Notes: generated by a model from the sequence alone, not told the origin. A stretch of DNA of 64,000 nt from Collimonas sp. OK607 (GCF_900111995.1 NZ_FOKF01000011.1:62001-126000); one strand, 5' to 3'; positions 15,957 to 25,208 are shown, counted from the first letter of the stretch. Numbers and translations are program-made.

Positions 15957-16862
15957 ATGATTGATCGCAGAAGTTTCATGAAACTGACCGCAGTCGGCGG
16001 CGGTGCAGTATTTATTTCCGGGCTATATGGCCACGCGCAAGCTGCAACGACCGACAAAACGGCGGCAGCATCCGCTTACGACGATTTCTATTTCGTTCAG
16101 TTGTCCGACGTTCATTGGGGGTATAGCGGTGCGGCCAATCCGGACGCTCTCAACACACTCAAGAAGACGGTTGCAACTGTCAATGCACTTGAAGTGCAAC
16201 CTGACTTTATTATCTTTACCGGGGATCTGACCCACACGACGGATGATCCGAAGGAACGTCGGAAGCGTATGGCCGAGTTCAAAGAGATTGCTGCCGGATT
16301 AAAAGTGAAAACGGTACGCTTCATCCCGGGAGAGCATGACGCTTCGCTCGATAACGGCGCGGCGTTCAAGGAAAACTTTGGCCCGACGAATTACGTGTTT
16401 GATCATAAGGGTGTGCATTTCATCGCTTTGGATAACGTGTCCGATCCCGGTGCAAGCATTGGTGATGCTCAACTGGATTGGCTTAAAAACGATCTTGCCA
16501 AACAAGCAAAAGATGCGCGGATTGTTGTCTTCACACACCGTCCCCTGTTCGATCTGGTACCCAAATGGGATTGGGCCACCCGCGATGGTGACAAAGCGAT
16601 TGCGTTATTGGCGCCATACAGCAATGTAACGGTGTTCTATGGCCACATTCACCAGGAACATCACCACATGACGGGACAGATCGCACACCACGCAGCCAAG
16701 TCGCTCATTTTCCCATTGCCGGCACCAGGCTCGCAAGATAAGCGCACCCCCTTGCCGTGGGATGCTGCTGCGCCGAATAAAGGACTCGGTTTTCGCGAGG
16801 TGGAAGCTGAACGCAAGGAAAGCGATTACAAGATCACTGAATTTCCTGTGATAAGGACGTAA
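15957..16862 (+). CDS. Tat-exported calcineurin-like metallophosphoesterase
   Basis: A 301-aa protein from ATG 15957 behind AAGGAGA. A twin-arginine signal (DRRSFMKLTAVGGGAVF) starts it. Metallophosphoesterase motifs follow in order: LSDVHWG near residue 50, TGDLTHT near 86, PGEHD near 124, FTHRPLF near 185 and YGHIHQEHHH near 224. The third motif reads GEHD instead of the usual GNHD, so metal binding may be unusual. The substrate is unknown. Its place inside an electron-transfer cassette is unexpected for a simple phosphatase. Confidence 0.9.
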   Translation: MIDRRSFMKLTAVGGGAVFISGLYGHAQAATTDKTAAASAYDDFYFVQLSDVHWGYSGAANPDALNTLKKTVATVNALEVQPDFIIFTGDLTHTTDDPKERRKRMAEFKEIAAGLKVKTVRFIPGEHDASLDNGAAFKENFGPTNYVFDHKGVHFIALDNVSDPGASIGDAQLDWLKNDLAKQAKDARIVVFTHRPLFDLVPKWDWATRDGDKAIALLAPYSNVTVFYGHIHQEHHHMTGQIAHHAAKSLIFPLPAPGSQDKRTPLPWDAAAPNKGLGFREVEAERKESDYKITEFPVIRT

Positions 16863-16865
16863 GCC

Positions 16866-17255
16866 ATGGATCACTCAAGAAGACAGGTATGTTTAAGAGT
16901 CGTCTACGGCATCGGAGCGGTTCTATCGGGGTCGCTCATTAACGGCCAGGCCCAGGGGCAGACAAAGAATGTTGCGAAAGAAAGGGTGATAAAAATTCAA
17001 GCCAAAAAATTCGTCTATACGCCGAACCAGATCGTCCTGAAAACGGGTGAGCCGGTAGTGCTGGAGTTTACATCCGTGGATTTCGTGCATGGGTTTAAGA
17101 TACCCGATATGAATATCCGCGCTGACCTGCCGCCAGGCAAGGTAACCCAAGTTCGGCTGACACCTGACAAGGCTGGTGAATACGACTTTCTATGTGACAA
17201 TTTCTGTGGCAGCGGCCATGAGGAAATGAGTGGGAAAATAACCGTAATAGGTTGA
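16866..17255 (+). CDS. Stand-alone CuA-type cupredoxin (cytochrome oxidase subunit II-like)
   Basis: A 129-aa protein starting 3 bp after the phosphoesterase stop. An export signal with RRQVCLRVVYGIGAVLSGS is followed by a cupredoxin fold. The motif CDNFCGSGHEEM supplies C110, C114, H118 and M121, and H75 (DFVHGF) completes the binuclear CuA ligand set known from cytochrome oxidase subunit II. No oxidase subunit I or III is nearby. It is likely a periplasmic one-electron carrier next to the cytochrome c. Confidence 0.9.
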   Translation: MDHSRRQVCLRVVYGIGAVLSGSLINGQAQGQTKNVAKERVIKIQAKKFVYTPNQIVLKTGEPVVLEFTSVDFVHGFKIPDMNIRADLPPGKVTQVRLTPDKAGEYDFLCDNFCGSGHEEMSGKITVIG

Positions 17256-17362
17256 TGCATTTTCTGTTATTACGGGGAAATCAATGCGGGACGAAATAAT
17301 CAAGATGCGTTGAGCGGTGCGGTGCGGATATTCAACCTACCCAACCCAATCGGAGGCCTCAG

Positions 17363-18061
17363 ATGAACCAGCAGAAACCCGTAGGCGCGAAAGTCCAGAT
17401 TTCGAAGAACGGCCCGTATATCGTCTCGGGCCAGGTCCCCCTAAGCAAGGAGATCATCGGCGCGAACGAAGATGGCGAGTCGGTAAAGTGGGAGCAGGAA
17501 CAGCAATATCCATCTCAGGGGCAATACGCGCTGTGTCGCTGCGGGCACAGCGCGAACAAGCCGTTTTGCGACGGCACGCATGCGAAAGCTGGTTTTGACG
17601 GCACCGAAACCGCGAGCCGCCAGCCGTATCTCGATCAGGCCAAAGTAATACAAGGTCCGACGATGTCATTGACAGACGTCGAGAACTTGTGCGCGTTCGC
17701 GCGCTTTTGCGATCCGCGTGGCGGGGTGTGGAATCTCGTCAGCGCAACAGACAACCCCTCAGCGAGCAAGCATTTCGTCAGCCAGACCTGCGACTGCCCT
17801 TCGGGGCGGCTGGTGGCTTGGGACAACCAGACCGGCAAACCGGTCGAGCCGATGTATGAACCATCCATATGCCTGATCGAAGACCCCGCCAAGGATTGCT
17901 CCGGGCCGCTATGGTTGCGTGGTGGCGTGCAGCTGATCGGGGACGACGGGTTCGAATACGAAGTGCGCAATCGCGTGACCTTGTGCCGCTGCGGCGCATC
18001 GCAGAACAAGCCTTTCTGCGACGGCACGCATGCGTCAATCAGGTTCAGCGACAAGATCTGA
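17363..18061 (+). CDS. Double CDGSH iron-sulfur protein
   Basis: A 232-aa protein with two CDGSH-type [2Fe-2S] motifs: CRCGHSANKPFCDGTH near residues 58-73 and CRCGASQNKPFCDGTH near 208-223. Between them lies a Cys-containing region (ENLCAFARFCDPRGG, TCDCPSGRL) that may bind another cluster. CDGSH proteins transfer clusters or electrons with 3-Cys-1-His ligation. No signal peptide is seen, so it is probably cytosolic, unlike its periplasmic neighbours. The gene lies about 107 bp after the CuA gene. Confidence 0.93.
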   Translation: MNQQKPVGAKVQISKNGPYIVSGQVPLSKEIIGANEDGESVKWEQEQQYPSQGQYALCRCGHSANKPFCDGTHAKAGFDGTETASRQPYLDQAKVIQGPTMSLTDVENLCAFARFCDPRGGVWNLVSATDNPSASKHFVSQTCDCPSGRLVAWDNQTGKPVEPMYEPSICLIEDPAKDCSGPLWLRGGVQLIGDDGFEYEVRNRVTLCRCGASQNKPFCDGTHASIRFSDKI

Positions 18062-18087
18062 GTCGGCAAATCAGATGAGGGGCGGAT

Positions 18088-18113
18088 CATGCTTAACAGT
18101 CATGCTTAACGGA
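18088..18113 (+). repeat. 13-bp tandem duplication at a start region
   Basis: CATGCTTAACAGT (18088-18100) is followed by CATGCTTAACGGA (18101-18113). The first ATG (18089) is best placed relative to GAGGGGCGG but opens only MLNSHA and a stop. The second ATG (18102) enters the long frame. Confidence 0.5.
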
Positions 18114-18689
18114 TCAATGAACGAAAATGCCGCCCCCGTCAGGCGCGTCGTTGTCAGTCGAGTGATTCTTGTGCTTCCTCTGGTGCTGGTTGCATTCGTC
18201 GCAATCACTGTCGGCTTTGTGGCAAGCAAGACCGTCAGGCAGCCCTACGAAACTCCCTTTTTTCACCTGTTCTTCAGCGACACCCTGCATATGAAGGCAT
18301 GGCTGATAACGGCTGCGTTGCTGCTGGCTTTGGGCCAGTTGCTGACGGCGTCGCGTATCTATGAAGTGCTACGCTTCCCACCGAAGGGGCGCTTCTACCA
18401 TGTGGTGCATCGCTGGTCGGGGCGAATAGCCATCCTGCTGACACTGCCAGTGGCCTACCACTGCATTTTCCTGCTCGGCTTCGGGACATATGATACCCGC
18501 GCCTACATTCATTCATTGCTGGGGTCGTTTCTCTACGGGACCGTTCTCGCAAAGGTGCTCATTGTCCGCTCAAACGGCTTTCGAGGCTGGGCGCTGCCAG
18601 TTGCTGGAAGTTTGCTGTTCTCCATTCTCCTGGGTTTGTGGCTTACATCTGCATTCTGGTACTTCAGTGCCTTTGGCGTTGGCATATAG
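18102..18689 (+). CDS. Polytopic membrane protein, possible b-type cytochrome (DUF6529-like)
   Basis: About 195 aa with five predicted membrane segments (near residues 18-40, 64-84, 108-128, 138-158 and 168-192 from ATG 18102). The alternative start is ATG 18117. Histidines fall at membrane edges or inside helices (DTLHMKAW, VVHRWSG, VAYHCIF, YIHSLLG), a pattern like diheme b-type proteins such as cytochrome b561. Heme binding is inference. The family resembles DUF6529 from memory. As the last cassette gene it could connect the periplasmic carriers with the quinone pool. Confidence 0.75.
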   Translation: MLNGSMNENAAPVRRVVVSRVILVLPLVLVAFVAITVGFVASKTVRQPYETPFFHLFFSDTLHMKAWLITAALLLALGQLLTASRIYEVLRFPPKGRFYHVVHRWSGRIAILLTLPVAYHCIFLLGFGTYDTRAYIHSLLGSFLYGTVLAKVLIVRSNGFRGWALPVAGSLLFSILLGLWLTSAFWYFSAFGVGI

Positions 18690-18791
18690 CATGCCCAGCG
18701 TAAGCGTCTCCAAAACCCATCTATCGTGGGTAACGCGACTTGAGTAATATGTATTCATCATAACCAAACCTGTATAAGGGAGTTCCATAGA

Positions 18792-19448
18792 ATGATGCTA
18801 ACCCTCTATGCCCACCCGTTCGCCTCATACTGCTGGAAGGCGATAATTGCACTTTACGAGAACGACACACCGTTCACGCTTCACATAATCGACCTTGGCG
18901 ATGCTGCTTCGACGGCTGAGCTGGAACGGCTATGGCCATTCAAGAAGTTTCCTGTCCTGCTTGATGGAGAGAAGTCGGTAATCGAGTCTACGATCATAGT
19001 TGAATATCTGGACCTGCATCATCCTGGTCCGGTACGACTGGTCCCGCTTGATGCGGCCGCTGCGCTCGATGTGCGGTTCGCCGATCGCTTTTTCGACAAT
19101 TATGTTCACACGCCGATGCAGGCGATCGTCTCCGACGCGCTGCGCGGAGAGAAACGCGACGCCGATGCGGTGGCTCGTGCGCGAGCGAACCTTGACACGG
19201 CGTATACCTGGCTAGAGCACCGGATGGAGAACCGCGAATGGGTAGCCAGCGATAGTTTCAGCCTTGCCGACTGTTCTGCGGCTCCTGCCTTGTTCTACGC
19301 GGACTGGGTTCACCCCATCAGCGATGCTTTCCCCAACGTACGCGCCTATCGTAATCGCCTGAATGCACGGCCGTCGGTCGCACGGGCGATCGATGAAGCA
19401 CGTCCCTATCGCCATTTCTTTCCGCTTGGCGCACCGGATCGCGACTAA
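18792..19448 (+). CDS. Glutathione S-transferase
   Basis: The ATG at 18792 is followed by an in-frame ATG at 18795. A 218-aa protein with an N-terminal thioredoxin fold (LYAHPFASYCWKAIIALYEN, KKFPVLLDGEKSVIESTIIVEYLD) and a helical C-terminal domain ending SDAFPNVRAYRNRLNARPSV. The potential catalytic residues are Ser12/Tyr13/Cys14. It presumably detoxifies electrophiles in the cytosol. It stands 102 bp after the membrane protein and lacks the ECF promoter motif, so it is probably separate from that cassette. Confidence 0.92.
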   Translation: MMLTLYAHPFASYCWKAIIALYENDTPFTLHIIDLGDAASTAELERLWPFKKFPVLLDGEKSVIESTIIVEYLDLHHPGPVRLVPLDAAAALDVRFADRFFDNYVHTPMQAIVSDALRGEKRDADAVARARANLDTAYTWLEHRMENREWVASDSFSLADCSAAPALFYADWVHPISDAFPNVRAYRNRLNARPSVARAIDEARPYRHFFPLGAPDRD

Positions 19449-19473
19449 AAAAAGGCTCTATGCGTTGTAACTC

Positions 19474-20436
19474 TTAGTCAGGATCCGCTGGCGAAATATC
19501 CATTTTCGACAGTGCATCCAGGCTGGGCACAAAATAGATCGCTGAGGAAAGTGGAGTAGAGAAATCGAGCAGCTTGTCCGTCTTCGAGACGCCATCGGCA
19601 CCTACGCCGTACATCTGTTTAAGCATCCCCATGGTGACCGTGATGTCGTTGCAAAACCCGACAAACATGATTCCCGCTTCTTTCGCACTGCCGTAATTGG
19701 CGTTTCTGCGAACGATATCTATTTCTTCACCGTTTCTTCTGAACTGATTCCTGCCGACGTGAGAATCTTCGGGCAAAGGCGATAGCTGGTGGCTTCCGGC
19801 TTTGGTCCTGCCCCATACGTTTTCAGCCCCGTGAACAGACAAGCTCTTTAATTTTTCAACATCCATCCGCCATTTCTGGATCAGCACGGTTGATCCGCCC
19901 TCACCTTTTTCGCCGGCAGGAATGATGGCGACGCTGTTGGCGCGAAACGGATTAGGATTTGCAACGCCATCCGCAAAGCCGTCGAATGTCACGTTATTGT
20001 GATACGGGAAGCAAATCTGTTCGCTGGCAAGGTCGGCAAATGGATTCAACAACGACACAGCTTTGCTCATGCTGTCATATAACGTTGCGGCGTTTGACTG
20101 CGTGATCCAGATCCAAAGGTCGTGTTGCGTAGCTGGGGCGACCATGCCATTGGTGCCTACGATATCTTTATCGAAAGAATGAAGATTATCCGGAACATCC
20201 GCGGGATAAACCTCTCGCCATAGCTCGGGCTTGAATCCCAGGACAATATTTGCAGTGCCTCCAGTTAATTGATGATGTTGATTGAGTGTTGGATCTGCGA
20301 TGCCGGTTATTTCCGACTCCCAGAGCTTGCCGAGCGTTTTGAAAAGACGCCCGATGTCGACGCCCTTTTTCAGCGTAAACTGCAAATGGACCTCGTCGCG
20401 CGCTACTACCGACAGCATTGTCTGTGGAATTGGCAT
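19474..20436 (-). CDS. Dye-decolorizing-type heme peroxidase (DyP, YfeX-like)
   Basis: A 320-aa protein, the usual size for class B DyP. The GxxDG family motif appears as GFADGVANP near residue 153. The proximal heme His lies in EDSHVGRNQFRR near residue 226, and the distal-side Arg-containing region follows. No signal peptide is seen. DyPs oxidise dyes, phenolics or porphyrinogens with hydrogen peroxide. It is convergent with the GST and lies just downstream of the bestrophin gene on the same strand. Confidence 0.93.
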   Translation of the reverse strand: MPIPQTMLSVVARDEVHLQFTLKKGVDIGRLFKTLGKLWESEITGIADPTLNQHHQLTGGTANIVLGFKPELWREVYPADVPDNLHSFDKDIVGTNGMVAPATQHDLWIWITQSNAATLYDSMSKAVSLLNPFADLASEQICFPYHNNVTFDGFADGVANPNPFRANSVAIIPAGEKGEGGSTVLIQKWRMDVEKLKSLSVHGAENVWGRTKAGSHQLSPLPEDSHVGRNQFRRNGEEIDIVRRNANYGSAKEAGIMFVGFCNDITVTMGMLKQMYGVGADGVSKTDKLLDFSTPLSSAIYFVPSLDALSKMDISPADPD

Positions 20437-20464
20437 ATTTATTTGATCCTGTTTCTATTCATCG

Positions 20465-21385
20465 TTAGGTAAATTGATATGGACGCACGGGTGCGATTTC
20501 TTCGGGAATTTCACGGCCACAGAGCTCCAGGATGGAGCGTTCAATTGTTCGGGTAATCGCGTCGAGCGCCAAGGCATTTGGCGCAAGGCTGAAAGGCTCG
20601 GCAACTTCGTTCGCAATCGCCTCCAGCGCGATCAGCGTATAGGAGATGAAAACGCAAATAAGCGGCGTAAAAATTTCTATCGAGTCAACGAGGCCAAACG
20701 GAAGCAGCATGCAATAGGCGTATGCCGTGCGATGCAGTAATACGCTGTACGCAAAAGGGATAGGTGTTGAAGCAATTCGCTCACAGCCGCCGACACTTCT
20801 CTCTAGCTCGTTGATTTGCGTGTCCAGCATCCAGCGGGTCATATCGGATTCCAATAGCAAGCCCCTGGAGGTGGCCAGGCGACTGCGTATATCGTTAAGA
20901 ATCGCCACGGGTTTATAGTGCTTGTGCCTGAGATCATCCGTCCGTTGTTTTCCGAGAAGGCGCACCAGATCGTCGGTAGCATCCGTCTTGCGCAATTGAT
21001 GCTTTAGTGCGTAGATGAACGCAATCAGGGTATTCGCCACGTGAGTCCGCTCCGCTTCATCGACACTCTCAGGCTGATAGCACAGGATCTGCGACATCAG
21101 CGTGCGCGAAGAAATCAACAGGTTTCCCCACAAAAGCCGCGCCTCTGTAAACCGGGCATAGCTGGCATTGTTTCGGAATACCAGGAAAATGGCCAGCGTC
21201 AGACCGAATAACGTGAATGGCACCGTACTCAGCGGGATTTTTTCGCCAAAAACAACACCATGCGTCAGTACCGCCACGCTGCTCAAGATTCCGATGACAA
21301 TCAGTTGAGGAATGATCGATTGCAACACCGAGCCATTCCATACGAAAAGCATGCGGAACCAGCTTTGCATCGGTCTGACGATCAT
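20465..21385 (-). CDS. Bestrophin-family membrane protein (UPF0187)
   Basis: A 306-aa protein with hydrophobic segments near residues 22-65 and two more near 220-265. The signature FRNNASYARFTEARLLWGNLLISSR near 70-94 is typical of bacterial bestrophin-like channels. These form pentameric anion or cation channels in the inner membrane. It is 28 bp upstream of the DyP gene, so they may be co-transcribed. Confidence 0.9.
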   Translation of the reverse strand: MIVRPMQSWFRMLFVWNGSVLQSIIPQLIVIGILSSVAVLTHGVVFGEKIPLSTVPFTLFGLTLAIFLVFRNNASYARFTEARLLWGNLLISSRTLMSQILCYQPESVDEAERTHVANTLIAFIYALKHQLRKTDATDDLVRLLGKQRTDDLRHKHYKPVAILNDIRSRLATSRGLLLESDMTRWMLDTQINELERSVGGCERIASTPIPFAYSVLLHRTAYAYCMLLPFGLVDSIEIFTPLICVFISYTLIALEAIANEVAEPFSLAPNALALDAITRTIERSILELCGREIPEEIAPVRPYQFT

Positions 21386-21573
21386 AAGGTTCTAATGCCT
21401 AAAGTTGTAGGGGTTCGAGAGCGTGAAAGCATGGCGGCTTCTGTCGTCATGGTAGACAAATATGAGCGGCAACACAATAAATACGCGGGCGGCTATGTAT
21501 GTGCTACCAGCAGTTCCTCCACATTGGCTGGCAAAAATTGTATGATGCATTTGTTAATATGATGGAATAGTCC

Positions 21574-22046
21574 ATGACCACCAGCATCCGCTTGTTAAGT
21601 GAGAATGATCACGCCGCCGTCGCCGTGGCTGTTCTGATGGAGGAGATGCAGGCACATTACTCCGTGCCATGCCCGCCCCGTGAAACAATCCTGTCCGGAT
21701 TACAAAACAGGCCTCCTGGCGTAGAACTCCTGATTGCCGAAGATAGCGATTCCGTGCTCGGATTTGCGGCGTTCTCTGCAATCTATCCGGGGCCGTGGCT
21801 GCAGCCAGGCATCTTCCTGAAGGACCTGTTTGTCAGCAAACGGAAAAGGGGCACGGACTCGGGAACGCGCTCATGAAATCCTTGGCTGTGCTTGCGAAAG
21901 AGCGAGGACTTGGTCGGATCGACTGGACAGCAGACCCTGACAATCCAAGGCTGCTGTCCTTCTATAATGACATCGGGGGCGCCAGGAGGCATGACAAGGT
22001 TTTTTACCGGCTGGACGCAGAAGCGTTGACGAAACTCGCGACCTGA
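21574..22046 (+). pseudogene. GNAT N-acetyltransferase interrupted by a frameshift
   Basis: The first frame from ATG 21574 gives a normal GNAT start to LKDLFVSKRKRG. The acetyl-CoA-binding loop continues in another frame as HGLGNALMKSLAVLAKERGL, then IDWTADPDNPRLLSFYNDIGG to the stop at 22046. The break lies at the AAAAGGGG run around 21845-21851 and corresponds to loss of one base. It splits the RGxGxG motif, so the product should be inactive unless this is an assembly error. Confidence 0.8.
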
Positions 22047-22076
22047 ACTGAAGCCGATTTCCTGCCGAGCGCAAGA

Positions 22077-22514
22077 ATGAAGCAGCGCAACTTCACCCAA
22101 ACAGACAGACACACTTTTATGTACCCGCTTCCCAAATTAGAGATTGCTGAACTCATCCAGTTGGCGCATCGATCCGCACAGGTGAGTACCGAATGTGCAT
22201 GCGCAAGAGCCTCGTTTCTCTGCTGGGAAAGTATCCCGGTGTCATTTCCGGAGTCGCAACTTCAAGACGTCGGCACGCTAATGGAAAATCCTTTCGAAGA
22301 ACCCACCTTCGTCGAATTTCATCCGGCAGGCACGCGCTATGAATCTTCGAATGCCCCGATCGCGCCACGTTATTTCCCATACAATCGATGTACGATTTCT
22401 AAATGCCTGGTCTGCGAACGCCATTTTTTACGCTATACCGAAGCGGGTGGATACTTCGTCGACAAGAGGATACGTGCGCTGAATCCTGAATTGATTGTTG
22501 ATGCTTCAATATGA
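22077..22514 (+). CDS. Hypothetical protein with a Cys cluster
   Basis: A 145-aa frame; an in-frame ATG at 22119 gives 131 residues. Neither start has a strong ribosome binding site. The C-terminal part has RCTISKCLVCERHFLRYTE, a C-x5-C-x2-C arrangement that could bind a metal, with further Cys residues near 40-49. No family is recognised. It lies 30 bp after the broken acetyltransferase. Confidence 0.6.
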   Translation: MKQRNFTQTDRHTFMYPLPKLEIAELIQLAHRSAQVSTECACARASFLCWESIPVSFPESQLQDVGTLMENPFEEPTFVEFHPAGTRYESSNAPIAPRYFPYNRCTISKCLVCERHFLRYTEAGGYFVDKRIRALNPELIVDASI

Positions 22515-22661
22515 CATTTTTCGACGAAGTAGCCGATCCTTTTTGCCGTCAAAATATTATTTTAGCAATCATGCGAGATAGACAATAGGGACAAGCGTTA
22601 CGGTCGAAGTCGGGTCAATCTAGCCATCATTACCGGCTTCCAGGCACGCAACGCCCGTACT

Positions 22662-23282
22662 CTACTTCGCCGCCAATTTCTTCGCGATCTCAGTCACGTG
22701 CCGGCCCTGGAAACGCGCGATGGCGAGTTCGTTGGCGCTCGGCCGCCGCGATCCGTCACCTTTGGTGAGCGTCGAGGCGCCGTAGGGTGTGCCGCCGGTA
22801 ATTTCATCCATGTTGAGCAGCCCCTGCTCCGAATATGGCACGCCGACGATCACCATCCCCTGATGAAGCAACGTACTGTGGAAGCTGGTGATCGTGGTCT
22901 CCTGGCCGCCGTGCTGGGTCGCAGTGCTGGTGAAGACGCTGCCGACCTTACCGATCAGGCCACCGCTCATCCACAGCCCGCCAGTCTGATCGAGGAAGTT
23001 GCGCATCTGGGCGCACATGTTCCCGAACCGGGTCGGTGTGCCGAAAATGACCGCGTCGGCGTCCTTCAGTTGGTCCGCTGTTATCACTGGAATATGTGCA
23101 AATGGCGCGCGGGCCGCCTTGGCGCCGCTTTTTTCGAGTATGTCGTCAGGCACCAGCTCGGCAACCTGGTACAGCGTAACGTCTGTATCGGCGACCTCGC
23201 GTGCTCCGGCAGCGACGGCTTCGGCCATCTCGTAAATGTGTCCGTACATGCTGTAGAACACCACCTGTATCTTGGTTGTCAT
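22662..23282 (-). CDS. wrbA: NAD(P)H:quinone oxidoreductase WrbA
   Basis: A 206-aa protein starting at ATG 23282 behind AAAGGAGA; a longer frame to 23414 is not family-like. WrbA hallmarks are [18 protein letters not shown] near residues 10-27 (FMN phosphate loop), [24 protein letters not shown] near 80-103, [12 protein letters not shown] near 115, and [19 protein letters not shown] near 160. WrbA is a tetrameric FMN enzyme reducing quinones by two electrons under oxidative stress. The MFS exporter gene diverges from it. Confidence 0.96.
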   Translation of the reverse strand: MTTKIQVVFYSMYGHIYEMAEAVAAGAREVADTDVTLYQVAELVPDDILEKSGAKAARAPFAHIPVITADQLKDADAVIFGTPTRFGNMCAQMRNFLDQTGGLWMSGGLIGKVGSVFTSTATQHGGQETTITSFHSTLLHQGMVIVGVPYSEQGLLNMDEITGGTPYGASTLTKGDGSRRPSANELAIARFQGRHVTEIAKKLAAK

Positions 23283-23618
23283 GGACGCTCTCCTTTGGAT
23301 GGTCGGCCTATTCTTCGTTCGCTGTAGCTGTGTGACAGATTTGCTTATTTGTTTCTGAGTTCTTAACTCATGACAATTTCCCATCTTTTCAGGGGCGATG
23401 ATCCATTCAGGCACTTCAAATTGTCCGAGTTAAGTGTAGCTACTGGAGAGCATAATGCAATGCGGATTTCGCCGTTAAGGCGGTCATCGGCGACGATCCT
23501 ACGACACAGGTGATCGACGTATTCAGATCGCCAGCCCCGAATTCCGGCTATGGCTTTCCACACAAATTACAAATTACGCTATGCTTGGCGAACGCCAGCC
23601 CATGCGGGAGTGATGATA

Positions 23619-25208
23619 ATGGCTGTATCGCCTGTCCGCCCTCGCGACGAGGGCACAGTCGCCGACACTGCGGCGGATTCGCTGTGTAAGCGCAGCGCGC
23701 GCCCGTGGGTGCTCTCGGCCACGATACTCGCCTCAAGCATGGTGTTTATCGATGGCACCGTGGTCAACGTCGCCCTGCCCGCCTTGCAACGCGCATTCGG
23801 TGCCAGTGCTACCGATGTGCAGTGGGTGGTTGAGTCCTACGCCCTGTTCCTGGCGGCGCTGCTGCTGGTTGGCGGCTCCGCGGGCGACCGGTTCGGGCGG
23901 CGCCGCGTGTTTACCCTTGGCGTCGGGTTATTTGCTGTCGCGTCTGTCTGGTGCGGCCTGACTGGCAACGTCATGCAATTGATTTTCGCCCGGGCGGTGC
24001 AAGGAATCGGCGGCGCCTTGCTGGTTCCCGGCAGTCTGGCCCTCATCAGTGCTTCGTTTCCTGAAATCGAACGCGGCAAAGCGATCGGCACCTGGTCCGG
24101 ATACACCGCAATCACTGCCGCGATCGGACCGGTGGTCGGCGGCTTCCTGATTGAGCATGTTTCGTGGCGCCTGGCGTTTCTGATCAACGTTCCGCTCGCC
24201 TTGCTGGTCATTATCCTGACGTTCAGATACGTCCCTGAAAGCCGCGACCCGCGCGCCTCAGGCAGCCTGGATTGGACCGGCGCCGCGCTGGCCAGTATCG
24301 GGCTCGGTTGCCTGGTCTACGGTTTGATTGAATCGTCAAACAAAGGCTGGAGCGATGTGGCGGTGATTACCACGCTGGTTCTGGCTGTGCTGATGATCGC
24401 CGTATTCATCAGAGTCGAGTTGCGGCATCCAGCCCCGATGCTGCCACTCCGCCTATTCCACTCCCGCAATTTCAGCGGGGCGAATCTGCTGACGCTCTTG
24501 CTGTATGCGGCGCTTGGCGGCGGTCTGTACTTTCTTCCGTTGAACCTGATCCTGGTGCAGGGATATTCTGCAGTCGCCGCCGGTGCTGCGTTGCTACCGT
24601 TTGTACTACTGATGTTTTCCATGTCACGGTGGAGCGGCGGACTGGTTGACCGCTACGGCGCCAAGAGGCCGCTCGTGATTGGTCCGGCAATTGCGGCAAT
24701 CGGATTCGCCTTGTTCGCGCTTCCCGGCATAGGCGGCAGTTATTGGGCCAGTTATTTTCCGGCAGTGTTGGTGCTTGGATTCGGCATGTCGATCAGTGTC
24801 GCGCCGTTGACCACGACGGTCATGAATGCGGTCGACCAGAGTCTCGCCGGCGCCGCATCAGGGGTCAACAACGCCGTCTCGCGCACCGCCGCCCTGCTGG
24901 CCATTGCAGTGTTCGGCATTGTGATGAACCTGGCGTTCAATACCAGCCTGGACCGCCATCTCAAGACCCTGCATATTGCCCCGGAAAAGTTACACGCGGT
25001 CGAGGTGCAGCGCGCCAAACTTGCTGCAATCGTGTTGCCGTCAGAAGCGAGCGAACGGGAGCAGGCAGCCCTGAAAAACGCCATTGGCCAGTCGTACGTG
25101 TCGGGTTTCCGCTGGGTGATGTTACTCTCGGCGTTTCTAGCACTGGGCAGTGCCTTGAGCGCCTGGATGTTGATTGGCAACCGCCCTCAGGAAGAACAAA
25201 AAACCTGA
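23619..25208 (+). CDS. DHA2-family MFS drug exporter (14 TM, EmrB/QacA-like)
   Basis: Start set at ATG 23619, 8 nt after CGGGAG; ATGs at 23613 and 23550 are in frame. The 529-aa protein has about 14 hydrophobic segments. Motif A is GDRFGRRRVFTLG near residue 91 and motif C-like VPGSLALISASFP is near 140. The first helix motif D is SSMVFIDGTVVNVALPAL. DHA2 transporters expel drugs, biocides or metabolites by proton antiport. Its divergence from wrbA suggests a shared response to quinone-like toxicants. Confidence 0.93.
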   Translation: MAVSPVRPRDEGTVADTAADSLCKRSARPWVLSATILASSMVFIDGTVVNVALPALQRAFGASATDVQWVVESYALFLAALLLVGGSAGDRFGRRRVFTLGVGLFAVASVWCGLTGNVMQLIFARAVQGIGGALLVPGSLALISASFPEIERGKAIGTWSGYTAITAAIGPVVGGFLIEHVSWRLAFLINVPLALLVIILTFRYVPESRDPRASGSLDWTGAALASIGLGCLVYGLIESSNKGWSDVAVITTLVLAVLMIAVFIRVELRHPAPMLPLRLFHSRNFSGANLLTLLLYAALGGGLYFLPLNLILVQGYSAVAAGAALLPFVLLMFSMSRWSGGLVDRYGAKRPLVIGPAIAAIGFALFALPGIGGSYWASYFPAVLVLGFGMSISVAPLTTTVMNAVDQSLAGAASGVNNAVSRTAALLAIAVFGIVMNLAFNTSLDRHLKTLHIAPEKLHAVEVQRAKLAAIVLPSEASEREQAALKNAIGQSYVSGFRWVMLLSAFLALGSALSAWMLIGNRPQEEQKT

